DNA of 64,000 bases from DATLGB01 sp038258425. GTDB lineage: Bacteria > Actinomycetota > Thermoleophilia > Solirubrobacterales > Solirubrobacteraceae. Below are positions 1 through 8,060 of the stretch, piece by piece. Each line of letters begins with the position of its first letter. The stretch's first letter is position 1. Below the pieces are notes generated by a model, which was given only the letters and a program-made list of their open reading frames with translations, was not told the origin of the DNA and did not search any database. A program made the position numbers and the translations under genes. The stretch is from NCBI GenBank assembly GCA_038258425.1, contig JBBSPV010000002.1, positions 116,807-180,806 of the forward strand, in the 5' to 3' direction.

Positions 1-1062
1 ACGTTCGAGGGTCCCGACCGGGCGCGGGCGCTCGGCGTCTGGGCGGCGATCGCCGGCGGCGGCGGGGCCTTCGGCCTGCTGCTCGGCGGCGTGCTGACCG
101 ACGCGCTGAGCTGGGAGTGGATCTTCTTCGTCAACGTCCCCATCGGCCTCGCGACGCTCGTGAGCTCCACGCGCTTCGTACCCGAGAGCCGGCTCGCCGA
201 CGGCTCGGGCGGGTTCGATCTCGCCGGCGCCGCGCTGGGCACGGGTGGGCTCGTGCTGCTCACCTACGCGATCGTCAAGGCCGGCGACTACGGCTTCGGT
301 GACCTGCGGACGCTCGGGCTCGCCGCCGGCGCCGTGGCGCTGCTGGCCGGCTTCGTCCGGCTCGAGGCCCGCCTGCGGGCGCCGCTGGTGCGGCTCGGGA
401 TCTTCCGGGTGCGCTCGCTGGCCGCGTCGAACACCGCGATGCTCCTCGTGACCGGCGGGCTGTTCGCGTTCTTCTTCTTCGGGTCGCTGTACCTCCAGCA
501 GATCAAGGGCTTCGACCCGCTGGAGGCGGGCATCGCCTTCCTGCCGCTGACCGGCGGCATCATCCTCGGGGCCGGCATCTCGCAGGCGCTCGTCTCGCGG
601 CTGGGGATCAAGCCGGTGCTCATCGGCGGCCTGCTCTCGGCGGCGCTCGGGCTGCTGTGGGCCACGCAGCTGTCACCCAACAGCTCCTACGCGGGCGGGC
701 TGCTGCCGAGCCTGCTGCTCATCGCGCTCGGGATGGGCAACGTCTTCGTCCCGCTGACGCTCACCGCGACGGCGAACGTCGAGGCCGACGACCAGGGCCT
801 GGCCTCGGGGATCTTCAACACGTCCCAGCAGATCGGGGGCGCGATCGGCCTCGCCGTCCTCTCGACGGTCTCGGCCAACGTCACCTCGGGGTCGCTCACG
901 AGCGGCGTGGATCGCACGGCCGCGCTGGTCGACGGCTACACGGCGGCGTTCACGGTCGGGGCCGGGCTGATGCTGGGCGCGGTCGTCCTCGTCTCGGTCT
1001 GGCTGCGCCGGCGCGACGTCGCCACCGCGGTGAGCGGCGACGTCATCCCGGTGGCGGGATAG
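1..1062 (+). CDS. MFS drug exporter, DHA2 (EmrB/QacA-like) family, 5' truncated
   Basis: The reading frame is open from base 1, so the start lies outside the window; 353 residues remain. The first residues fit the cytoplasmic loop and helix that in the 14-helix DHA2 family precede the WxWxFFxNxPxG signature, here SWEWIFFVNVPIG at about residues 37-49. At least eight further hydrophobic helices follow. Members are proton-driven multidrug exporters of the inner membrane. A TetR gene begins 11 bases after the stop, so autoregulated export of a toxic compound is likely. The substrate cannot be deduced. Confidence 0.9.
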   Translation, partial: TFEGPDRARALGVWAAIAGGGGAFGLLLGGVLTDALSWEWIFFVNVPIGLATLVSSTRFVPESRLADGSGGFDLAGAALGTGGLVLLTYAIVKAGDYGFGDLRTLGLAAGAVALLAGFVRLEARLRAPLVRLGIFRVRSLAASNTAMLLVTGGLFAFFFFGSLYLQQIKGFDPLEAGIAFLPLTGGIILGAGISQALVSRLGIKPVLIGGLLSAALGLLWATQLSPNSSYAGGLLPSLLLIALGMGNVFVPLTLTATANVEADDQGLASGIFNTSQQIGGAIGLAVLSTVSANVTSGSLTSGVDRTAALVDGYTAAFTVGAGLMLGAVVLVSVWLRRRDVATAVSGDVIPVAG

Positions 1063-1073
1063 CCTGGAGGGCC

Positions 1074-1712
1074 ATGGGTGACGCGACCGCCCCGACCGTC
1101 CGCGCCGACGCCCGCCGCAACCGCGAGCGGATCGTCGACGCGGCGTCGGCGTGCTTCGCCATGGACGGCGTCGAGTGCCAGATCACGGCCATCGCCGCCA
1201 AGGCCGGGGTCGGCAACGCGACGGTGTTCCGGCACTTCCCGGCCAAGCGCGACCTCGTGCTGGCGGTGCTGGACCGCCGCATCCGCGAAGCCGAGGCGCT
1301 CGTCGAGCGCGAGGCAGCCAACCCTGATCCCGCCGCCGGGCTGCGCGCCATCGTCGAGCACATGGCCGAGGCGATGGTCAGCGATCAGGCGCTCAAGCAG
1401 GCGGCCGGGGAGGGCCTGTACGCCGACACCGACCTCGTCTGCCGGCGCGACGAGATCTACGAGCGCATCCGCGCGCTGGTCGAGCGGGGCAAGGCCGACG
1501 GCGTGGTGCGCGCCGACGTCGAGATGGTCGACCTCATCGTCCTCGTCCAGGGCGTCGCGTGGTCCGCGGCGCCGCTGGAGGCCCGTACCCCCGGCGTCTG
1601 GCGCCGCTACCTCGCGCTCGCGCTGGAGGGGACGCTCGGTCCGTCGGCCGGCACGCTGCCCGCGGCGCCGACCGAGGCCGACCTCAACGCGGCCGGGCCG
1701 GCCGGCGCCTAG
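1074..1712 (+). CDS. TetR/AcrR family transcriptional regulator
   Basis: A 212-residue protein with an N-terminal helix-turn-helix at about residues 15-60, ending in the typical VGNATVFRHFPAKRDL recognition helix segment, and a divergent ligand-binding C-terminal half. It lies directly downstream of the MFS exporter on the same strand. The exporter stop TAG is the first half of a TAGCCT hexamer at 1060-1065 that ends 8 bases before this ATG, so the regulator may also have its own leaderless transcript. It probably represses the exporter operon (inference from context). Confidence 0.88.
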   Translation: MGDATAPTVRADARRNRERIVDAASACFAMDGVECQITAIAAKAGVGNATVFRHFPAKRDLVLAVLDRRIREAEALVEREAANPDPAAGLRAIVEHMAEAMVSDQALKQAAGEGLYADTDLVCRRDEIYERIRALVERGKADGVVRADVEMVDLIVLVQGVAWSAAPLEARTPGVWRRYLALALEGTLGPSAGTLPAAPTEADLNAAGPAGA

Positions 1713-1731
1713 CGCTCCCGCAGCTCCTCGA

Positions 1732-3381
1732 TCACGTCGGCGTGGCGGCGATCAGGCGGATGCGCACGCGGCCGCGCTCCTTGACGACCCCGAGCACGAA
1801 GCCGCCGCCGAACGGCGCGGCGCCGCGCCGGTGCACGGTGTAGGTGCCCTGGGCGCGGCCGGCGTCGCCGCCGCGGACCTGGAGGTCGGAGACCGCGTAG
1901 TCCGACGTCCGGTTGGCCCGGAACTGGGCGGCGTACTGGGCGACGACGGCGCGGCGGCCGCGCTGCGAGCCACTCGGCAGGACGCGCACGACGTCGCGGG
2001 TGAGCAGCCGGCCGAGGCCGCGGGCGTTCTCCTCGGCGTAGGCGCCGGAGAACGCCTCGACCGCGGCGCGCACCTCGTTGTCGGTGACCGCCTCGACCGC
2101 GGGCGGCGACCGGTCGGCGCCCGCGCCGCTGATCGCGAGCGCGGTGACCGCCACGAGACCGGCCAGCGCGGCGGCGGCCAGCGCGGCGCGGGCGGGCACC
2201 CGGCGGCGGCGTCCGTGGACGCGGACCGCGCGGGCGGCGGGGGCCGCCTTCGCGTCCGCGTCCACCCGGGGCGGGTCGGGGGCGTGCGGGGGTTCCTGAC
2301 GCCCGGGCCGGGCGACGGTGGGCCCGTCACCGGGTGCCGCGTCACCTTCCCCATGGATGCCGTGCGCTTCGTGCCGCGCGACGGTCGCCGCCGTGGCGGT
2401 CCCGTTGGCCGCGTCACGTTCCGCAGGGATTCCATGCGCTTCGTGACGCGCGCCGCCCGGGTCGTCCGCATCCGCCGCCTGAAGGACGGCCGTCGCCGCG
2501 CCCGGGTCCGGCGCGGCCGTGCCGCGGGCGACCGTCCGCTCCGTCTCGGTGACCGGCTCCCCGGCCGCGGCCGCCAGCGCGGCGCGGCCGAGGTCGCCCG
2601 CCGACGGGTAGCGGTCGGCGGGGTCCTTCGCCAGGGCTCGGGCGAGCACGCGGTCGAAGGGCGGCGGTGCGCCGCGCGACGACGCCCGCGGCGGGATGTC
2701 GTGAAGCGCCGCGTGGATGGCGGCGGGAACCGTCGCGCGCTGCAGCGGCGGGCCGCCGGTGAGCGCCGCGTAGAGCACGCAGGCCAGCGCGTAGACGTCC
2801 GAGCGCGCGTCGCAGCGCTCGCCGCGCAGCTGCTCGGGCGAGGCGAAGTCGACCGTCCCGAGCCAGCGCCCGGACTCCGTGATCCGCGTGTCGGCGTTGG
2901 TCAGGCGCGTGAGGCCGAAGTCGGTGAGGTAGACGTGCTCGCCGGCGTCGAGCAGGACATTGGCCGGCTTGACGTCGCGGTGGACGAGGCCGCGGGCGTG
3001 CGCGGCGTCCAGCCCGGCCGCGACCTGAGCCACGATCCGCGCCGCCCGCGCTGGCTCGAGCTGGTGCTCGCGGCGCAGCAGGCGGTGCAGGTCGGTCCCG
3101 CGGACGAGCCGCATGACCAGGTACGGGACGCCGTCCTCCTCGCCCGCGCCGTAGACCGGGATGACGTTCGGATGGTCGATCGAGGCGGCCAGGCGCGACT
3201 CGTGCTCGAAGCGCGCCCGGAACTCCTCGTCCTGCGTCCGGTCGGCGACGATGAGCTTCAACGCGACCGGCCGCTGCAGGCGCAGCTCCGTGGCGGCGTA
3301 GACGACGCCCATGCCGCCGCGGCCGGCCACGCCGTCGATGCGGCAGCCGGCGAACACGGTTGCTGGCGCGAGCTCGGCCAC
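1732..3381 (-). CDS. Membrane-anchored Ser/Thr protein kinase with extracellular NTF2-like domain
   Basis: From GTG 3381 it gives 549 residues. The Hanks-type kinase domain is complete: G-loop GRGGMGVVY at 20-28, catalytic Lys42, HRDVKPAN at 134-141, DFG at 154-156 and SPEQL at 181-185. A disordered linker (about 270-390) holds two copies of ARHEAHGI at 311 and 335. One membrane helix (398-419) follows, then an extracellular domain (430-549) that looks like an NTF2/SnoaL fold. GTG is chosen because TACCCT ends 6 bases upstream. An ATG at 3405 is the alternative but would overlap nudC. It probably senses an envelope signal; targets are unknown. Confidence 0.88.
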   Translation of the reverse strand: MAELAPATVFAGCRIDGVAGRGGMGVVYAATELRLQRPVALKLIVADRTQDEEFRARFEHESRLAASIDHPNVIPVYGAGEEDGVPYLVMRLVRGTDLHRLLRREHQLEPARAARIVAQVAAGLDAAHARGLVHRDVKPANVLLDAGEHVYLTDFGLTRLTNADTRITESGRWLGTVDFASPEQLRGERCDARSDVYALACVLYAALTGGPPLQRATVPAAIHAALHDIPPRASSRGAPPPFDRVLARALAKDPADRYPSAGDLGRAALAAAAGEPVTETERTVARGTAAPDPGAATAVLQAADADDPGGARHEAHGIPAERDAANGTATAATVARHEAHGIHGEGDAAPGDGPTVARPGRQEPPHAPDPPRVDADAKAAPAARAVRVHGRRRRVPARAALAAAALAGLVAVTALAISGAGADRSPPAVEAVTDNEVRAAVEAFSGAYAEENARGLGRLLTRDVVRVLPSGSQRGRRAVVAQYAAQFRANRTSDYAVSDLQVRGGDAGRAQGTYTVHRRGAAPFGGGFVLGVVKERGRVRIRLIAATPT

Positions 3382-3403
3382 CCCTCCAGGGTACGGTGGG
3401 GCC
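3382..3403. promoter_or_regulatory. Overlapping divergent -10 elements, kinase / nudC
   Basis: Only 22 bases separate the two start codons. The plus strand carries TACGGT (3392-3397) ending 6 bases before nudC ATG. The minus strand carries TACCCT (3393 to 3388) ending 6 bases before the kinase GTG. The two hexamers share TA at 3392-3393. This fits two mutually exclusive leaderless promoters. No experimental support. Confidence 0.55.
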
Positions 3404-4303
3404 ATGGGGCCGATGACCTTCGCGGGCTCGACGCTGGACCGCGCGTCCGACCGACGCGCCCGTCCCGAGTGGGTCGAGCGGGCGCGGCGCGACCAGCGCG
3501 GCCGGGCCGTGCTCGCGTCCCGCCGCGGCGTCGGGCTCGACGGCGCCCCCGCGCGCTCCGGCGACGATCCGTGGGCGGCGCCGGAGGGCGACCGGCTCGC
3601 ACCCCGCCTCGTGGAGCCCGACGATCGCGAGCCGATCCTGCTCGGCGTCCGCGCCGACGGCGCCCCGCTGTGGGTGCTCGAGGCGACCGACGACGAGCCG
3701 CTCGTCGGCCTGCGCGAGGCGGCGCCGCTGCTGGCCCCGGAGGACGCCGGGCTGCTCGCCCACGCCCAGCAGCTCGTCCACTTCCGCCACACGCACGCCT
3801 TCTGCGGGACCTGCGGGCGCCCGACCGCCGCGGCCGAGGCGGGTCACCTGCGCGTGTGCGAGGAGGGCCACTCGACCCACCCACGCACGGACCCCGTGGT
3901 CATCATGCTCGTCACCGACGGCGCCGACCATGTGCTCATGGGCCGGCAGCCGTCCTGGCCCGCCGGGCGCTACTCGGCGCTCGCGGGCTTCGTCGAGCCG
4001 GGCGAATCGCTCGAGCACGCCGTCGCGCGCGAGGTCCGGGAGGAGGCGGCGATCGAGGTCGCCGACGTCCGCTACCACGCCTCCCAGCCGTGGCCGTTCC
4101 CGGCCAACCTGATGCTCGGCTTCTACGCGACCTACGCGGGCGGGGACGCGCACGCCGACGACGACGAGCTCGAGGACGTGCGCTGGTTCTCGCGCACGGA
4201 GATCACGGCCGCGGCCGACGGCGGCGGGGAGCAGGGGGCGTTCAAGCTCCCGCCGCCGATGGCCATCGCCCGCCGCCTGATCGACGGCTGGCTCGCTGCC
4301 TAG
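3404..4303 (+). CDS. nudC: NAD(+)/NADH diphosphatase, Nudix family (NudC type)
   Basis: A 299-residue protein with the NudC order: N-terminal domain, zinc ribbon (Cys134, Cys137, Cys152), Nudix box (195-217, GX5EX7REX2EE) and the family-specific SQPWPFP motif after it. NudC cleaves NAD(H) to NMN(H) and AMP, and in E. coli removes NAD caps from RNA. The usual fourth zinc ligand is not a CxxC cysteine; His156 may replace it. The Gly near the end of the Nudix box is Ala. A second ATG lies 9 bases downstream at 3413. It is divergent from the kinase. Confidence 0.9.
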   Translation: MGPMTFAGSTLDRASDRRARPEWVERARRDQRGRAVLASRRGVGLDGAPARSGDDPWAAPEGDRLAPRLVEPDDREPILLGVRADGAPLWVLEATDDEPLVGLREAAPLLAPEDAGLLAHAQQLVHFRHTHAFCGTCGRPTAAAEAGHLRVCEEGHSTHPRTDPVVIMLVTDGADHVLMGRQPSWPAGRYSALAGFVEPGESLEHAVAREVREEAAIEVADVRYHASQPWPFPANLMLGFYATYAGGDAHADDDELEDVRWFSRTEITAAADGGGEQGAFKLPPPMAIARRLIDGWLAA

Positions 4304-4315
4304 GCGCGGCCAGCC

Positions 4316-5095
4316 CTAGGGCAGGTAGTAGAACGGGTTCGGGAGCTTGTAGGCCCGCCTGGCGTGGCCGCCGGCGAGGTCGGAGAACTGGTCGCCGACG
4401 TTCGCGACGATGCGGAAGCCGCGGCGCTCGATCGCCCGACGCGCGCCGGCCTTGTACTGGACGGTCGTGCCGGTGAAGCCGGTCGGCTTGAGGATCAGCC
4501 GGCGGTAGCCGCCGAAGCCCTCGCGCGCGAGGTTCTGCGCCGTCGGGGCGCGGACGGCCTCGCCGCGCCCGGTGATGAAGAACACGGCCAGGCCGCGCCG
4601 GCGGGCGAGGCGGAACAGGCGCAGCGTCGGACGGATGGCCGTGCCGATCTGGTCCGTGGCCTCGTTGCGCGAGTTGACGCCGAACGTGAAGTCGTCCTGC
4701 TCGATCGCCGTGTAGTTCGACAGCGCGGTCTCGTCGACGTCGAGCACGAGCGCGCGCCTGCGCCCGTGGTGGCCGCCGCGCAGGCGACGCAGCTGGCGGG
4801 CGGCGAGGGCGTCGATCTGGGCGATCTCGCGCGCGTAGACGCCGGAGTCGTGGAAGGCGCGCAGCGTCGGCTCCCAGTCACCGGCGTTGTAGGGCGTGGT
4901 GGATCCGAGGTACGGCAGCCCGCCCGCACCGTCGTCGAGTTGGATGACCGGCACGCGGTCGATGATCTGGACGGTGGGATCCGGCGGCGGGGCGTAGTCC
5001 GTGGCGGGCGCGGGGCCGGCGGCCCGGGCGGCGGGAGCGGCGACCGCGAGGGCGGCGGCCGCGACGAGGAGGAGTCGACGCATGGGGCGAAGCAT
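4316..5095 (-). CDS. Secreted acid phosphatase, HAD superfamily class B/C type
   Basis: A 259-residue protein with an N-terminal signal peptide (basic MRR, a hydrophobic Ala/Leu stretch, then an ARA-like cleavage site) and a HAD phosphatase domain. The nucleophile motif is LDVDETALSN (DxDxT) around residue 120; FITGRG supplies motif II and GDQFSD motif IV. The family (acid phosphatase class B / plant vegetative storage protein type) hydrolyses phosphomonoesters outside the membrane, so phosphate scavenging is the likely role. ATG 5083 is an equally good start and gives a more typical signal peptide. It is convergent with nudC. Confidence 0.85.
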   Translation of the reverse strand: MLRPMRRLLLVAAAALAVAAPAARAAGPAPATDYAPPPDPTVQIIDRVPVIQLDDGAGGLPYLGSTTPYNAGDWEPTLRAFHDSGVYAREIAQIDALAARQLRRLRGGHHGRRRALVLDVDETALSNYTAIEQDDFTFGVNSRNEATDQIGTAIRPTLRLFRLARRRGLAVFFITGRGEAVRAPTAQNLAREGFGGYRRLILKPTGFTGTTVQYKAGARRAIERRGFRIVANVGDQFSDLAGGHARRAYKLPNPFYYLP

Positions 5096-5166
5096 TCCAC
5101 CGTCGCGGCCGCAGGTGTTAGCGGACGGGTCAGCTCACGGTGCGGCGCCGTCCTCGCCGCTGCGAC

Positions 5167-5721
5167 TCAGCCGCCGCAGACCGGCCAGGGGCTCGAGCCG
5201 CTCTGGCTCAGCAGCTGCTGCGCGCGGGCGTCCTGCTCGGCCTCGGGGGCCGCGGCCGGGTCGCCCGAGCCGCCCACGGAGGCCCAGGTCTGCTGGTCGA
5301 ACTGGTACTTGCCGCGGTAGGTGCCGGAGGCGTCGACGGCGCCCGGATCGCCGCCGGACTCGCAGGCGGCGATCGAGTTGAGCGCCGGGCTGGCGGCGGC
5401 GGACGGCGCCGCGGCGGCCGTGGGTCCGGCGGCGGGGGCCGCGGCCGGGCTGGGCGCCGGTGCGCTCATGCCGCGCAGCACGGCGAGCGAGGCCTGGATC
5501 TTCTCCTCCGACGGGGTATGCCGGCCGCCCGCATGCCGGACGCCCTGGCGGACGATGTTGCGGCCGGGCTCGCCGTGGCGGTCGGCCTGCTTGTAGGCGT
5601 GCAGGTACATGCGCTTGAGCTCGGGGCTGGCCTTGTCGGCGTGGGCGGCGGCCGGCAGGCCGACGCACAGCGCGGACGCGCCAACGGCCGCGGCGACGAT
5701 GCGTCGCGGGATCATGGTCAC
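5167..5721 (-). CDS. Resuscitation-promoting-factor-like transglycosylase
   Basis: A 184-residue secreted protein. A signal peptide ends near AAHA (about residue 28). A charged helical segment and an Ala/Pro-rich linker follow, then a C-terminal Rpf/lysozyme-like domain (about 113-184) with the catalytic Glu in ACESGG, the YRGKYQFDQQTWASVGG core and a closing PWPVCG cysteine. Rpf domains cleave peptidoglycan and promote exit from dormancy in Actinobacteria. A strong AAGGAG Shine-Dalgarno lies 5-6 bases before the ATG, unlike most genes here. A hairpin sits in the presumed leader. Confidence 0.85.
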   Translation of the reverse strand: MTMIPRRIVAAAVGASALCVGLPAAAHADKASPELKRMYLHAYKQADRHGEPGRNIVRQGVRHAGGRHTPSEEKIQASLAVLRGMSAPAPSPAAAPAAGPTAAAAPSAAASPALNSIAACESGGDPGAVDASGTYRGKYQFDQQTWASVGGSGDPAAAPEAEQDARAQQLLSQSGSSPWPVCGG

Positions 5722-5772
5722 TCCTTCGTGTCGCAGTCGCGAGGCCCGGGCGGCAGAGGCCGATCACCGGGC

Positions 5773-5798
5773 AGGCGGCGCCAATGGACGCGCCGCCT
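5773..5798 (-). other. Stem-loop in the presumed leader of the Rpf-like gene
   Basis: Perfect 9-bp stem AGGCGGCGC / GCGCCGCCT with an 8-base loop, 52 bases upstream of the ATG at 5721. A possible minus-strand -10 (TACCGT, 5819 to 5814) lies upstream, which would put the hairpin in an approximately 90-base 5' leader. Alternatively it terminates the upstream MaoC transcript, which ends at 5873 on the same strand. Confidence 0.35.
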
Positions 5799-5872
5799 CG
5801 CGTGACGACCAAACGGTAGGCCGCCCGGTGCCCGCCGCGCGTGCGCCGGGTCACATTGCAACCGATCCTGCG

Positions 5873-6697
5873 TCAGCGTGGCGCGACGACGCCCGCGACG
5901 TGCGGCCGGCCGGTGCGAGCGTCCGTGACCGCGAACGCCCGCGCGTCCCCGCCGCCCGCGGTGCTGAACGCCGCCCGACCGGGAAGCGGCAGCGGCAGCT
6001 TGAAGCGCACCCGGACGTCGTAGGCGTCGCCGAGGTGGCCCTCGAGCGCCGCGAGGCAGCGAGCCGCGACCCACATGCCGTGGGCGATCGGCCTCGGGAA
6101 CCCGAAGGCGCGCGAGGTCAGCGGATGCAGGTGGATCGGGTTCCAGTCGCCGGAGACCGCCGCGTAGCGGCGGCCGGCGTCGCCCGGGACCGACCAGATC
6201 GCCGTCGGCTGGGGCGCCGCGTGGCGGGGCGTCTCGTCGCCGGCGGACGACCCGCCGCCGGCCTCGCGGTGCAGGTACGTCGTGCGGCTGCGCCATACGG
6301 GCTCCCCGTCCACCGCCGCCGAGGCGGCGACGTCGAACTGCCGCCCGCGCGGGTGCGGGCGCAGGTCGACGGTGCGCACGGCCACGTCGAGGCGCTCGCC
6401 GGCGTGCACGGGCCGCAGCCGCTCGATCGCGTTCTCCGTGTGCACGAGCCCGACGACCCCGAAGGGGAAGTCGAGCCGGGTCATGAGCTCCATCGCGAGC
6501 GGGAAGGCGAGCAGGTGCGGGTAGGTGGCCGGCAGCACGTCGGAGACGCGGAACCCGCACACGCGCTGGTAGGCCGCGAGCCGCCGGCGGTCCGGCTCGA
6601 TCCCGGCGCGCGTGAGCTCGTCTCCGGGCAGCGCACGGCCGCCGCCGATCCCCGGCAGCAGACGCAGCGCGGCCTTCGGGTACGTCGACGCGCCCAT
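5873..6697 (-). CDS. MaoC-like (R)-specific hydratase/dehydratase (HtdX-like)
   Basis: A 274-residue double-hotdog protein. The hydratase 2 motif is seen as GDWNPIHLHP followed by FGFPRPIAHGMW in the C-terminal half; Asp and His of DWNPIH are the expected catalytic pair. It would hydrate trans-2-enoyl thioesters or dehydrate 3-hydroxyacyl thioesters. Its ATG shares one base with the stop of the upstream FabG4-like gene (TGATG), so translation is coupled. The set hydratase, high-molecular-weight FabG and divergent thiolase matches htdX-fabG4-fadA2 of Mycobacterium tuberculosis. Confidence 0.87.
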   Translation of the reverse strand: MGASTYPKAALRLLPGIGGGRALPGDELTRAGIEPDRRRLAAYQRVCGFRVSDVLPATYPHLLAFPLAMELMTRLDFPFGVVGLVHTENAIERLRPVHAGERLDVAVRTVDLRPHPRGRQFDVAASAAVDGEPVWRSRTTYLHREAGGGSSAGDETPRHAAPQPTAIWSVPGDAGRRYAAVSGDWNPIHLHPLTSRAFGFPRPIAHGMWVAARCLAALEGHLGDAYDVRVRFKLPLPLPGRAAFSTAGGGDARAFAVTDARTGRPHVAGVVAPR

Positions 6698-8034
6698 CAC
6701 GCCCCCAGCAGGTGCTGGCCGTCCACGCGGATCGTGTTGCCGGTCACCCCGCCGGAGCCGGGGGAGGCGAGCCAGGCGATCGTCTCGGCGACGTCGCCCG
6801 GGAGCCCGCCCTGGGCGAGCGAGTTCATCCGCCGGCCGGCCTCGCGGGTCGCCACGGGCATGGCCGCGGTCATCTGCGTCTCGATGAAGCCGGGGGCGAC
6901 GGCGTTGATGGTGATGTGCCGGTCGGCGAGCAGCGGCGCGTAGGCGTCCACGAAGCCGATGATGCCCGCCTTCGACGTCGCGTAGTTCGCCTGGCCCCGT
7001 TGCCCGGCGATGCCGTTCATCGAGGAGAGGGAGACGACGCGGCCCCCGGCGCGCAGGGCGCCGGCCTCGAGCAGGCCGTCCGTGAGCCGCTCCTGGGCGG
7101 TGAGGTTGATCGCCATGAGCCCGTCCCACTGCTCGCCGGTCATGCGCGCGAGCGTGCGGTCGCGCGTGACGCCCGCGTTGTGGACGACGACGTCGACGCC
7201 GCCGTGGCGCTCCGTGAGATGCGTGGCGAGCCGCCGGGGCGCGTCCGGCGCGGTGATGTCGAGCTGCAGGGCGGTGCCGCCGACGCGGTTCGCGACGGCG
7301 CTGAGCGCCTCGCCGGCGACCGGGACGTCGAGGCCGACGACGTGGGCGCCGTCGCGCCCCAGGGTCTCCGCGATGGCCGCGCCGATGCCGCGCGCGGCGC
7401 CCGTGACGAGCCCGACCCGCCCCGCGAGGGGGCGGTCCCAGTCGGCGACGGGCTGCGACGCGCCCGCGCCGACGCGCACGACCTGGCCGTCGACGAAGGC
7501 CGACTTCGAGCCCAGCAGGAAGCGCAGGGTCGACTCGAGGTTGCCCTCGGCGCCCGGGGCGGCGTAGAGCAGCTGTGCCGTGGCCCCGGCGCGGACCTCC
7601 TTGGCGGCCGAGCGGGTGAAGCCCTCCAGTGCGCGCTGGGCGATGGCTGCGGCCGGCGTGGCCGCCTGCTCCGGCGGCGTCCCGAGCACGAGCAGGCGTC
7701 CCGACGGGCGCAGCGTGGTGATCGTCGCGTGGAAGAAGGCGTAGAGATCGTGCAGCTCGGCGCTCGACGCGATGCCCGAGGCGTCGTAGACCAGCGCGGC
7801 GTGGCGCTCGTCCTCGGTGGTGTCCTCGCGAACCTCGGCGCCGGCGGACGCGAGCGTCCGGCGCACCGCCTCGAGCAGCCGCCCGCCCGGGGCGGCCCCG
7901 AGCCTGGCCGAGGCGTCGAGCAGCGGCTGTCCCGGCGCGTAGCGGCGCAGCGGCGCGGGCGCGGGCAGGCCGAGCCGGGAGACGAGCAGGTGGCCGGGCC
8001 CCGAGCCGGCGAACTGGGTGTAGCGGTCGGCCAT
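6697..8034 (-). CDS. fabG4: High-molecular-weight 3-oxoacyl-ACP/CoA reductase (FabG4 type)
   Basis: A 445-residue protein with two Rossmann domains, as in mycobacterial FabG4. The N-terminal domain (1-200) lacks the SDR catalytic motifs. The C-terminal domain (about 205-445) has VTGAARGIGAA, NAG, a Ser in LSSMNG and YATSK. It reduces 3-oxoacyl thioesters with NAD(P)H. It sits between a coupled MaoC hydratase and a divergent thiolase. The start is supported by TAGCGT ending 8 bases upstream in a promoter shared with the thiolase. Confidence 0.88.
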   Translation of the reverse strand: MADRYTQFAGSGPGHLLVSRLGLPAPAPLRRYAPGQPLLDASARLGAAPGGRLLEAVRRTLASAGAEVREDTTEDERHAALVYDASGIASSAELHDLYAFFHATITTLRPSGRLLVLGTPPEQAATPAAAIAQRALEGFTRSAAKEVRAGATAQLLYAAPGAEGNLESTLRFLLGSKSAFVDGQVVRVGAGASQPVADWDRPLAGRVGLVTGAARGIGAAIAETLGRDGAHVVGLDVPVAGEALSAVANRVGGTALQLDITAPDAPRRLATHLTERHGGVDVVVHNAGVTRDRTLARMTGEQWDGLMAINLTAQERLTDGLLEAGALRAGGRVVSLSSMNGIAGQRGQANYATSKAGIIGFVDAYAPLLADRHITINAVAPGFIETQMTAAMPVATREAGRRMNSLAQGGLPGDVAETIAWLASPGSGGVTGNTIRVDGQHLLGA

Positions 8035-8060
8035 GGTCGCGAACGCTAGCGTTCAATCGC
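8035..8060. promoter_or_regulatory. Perfectly symmetric bidirectional promoter, fabG4-like / thiolase
   Basis: The 26-base gap contains the 14-bp perfect palindrome GAACGCTAGCGTTC (8041-8054). It places the hexamer TAGCGT on both strands, sharing TA at 8047-8048, and each hexamer ends exactly 8 bases before its ATG. This predicts two leaderless transcripts from one symmetric element. A dimeric regulator could also bind the palindrome. Confidence 0.6.

Noticed and set aside
5722..5872. ydaO (c-di-AMP) riboswitch upstream of the Rpf-like gene
   Set aside because: The conserved ydaO sequence blocks are not recognisable; only a simple hairpin is seen. Kept as a finding to test, not as a feature.
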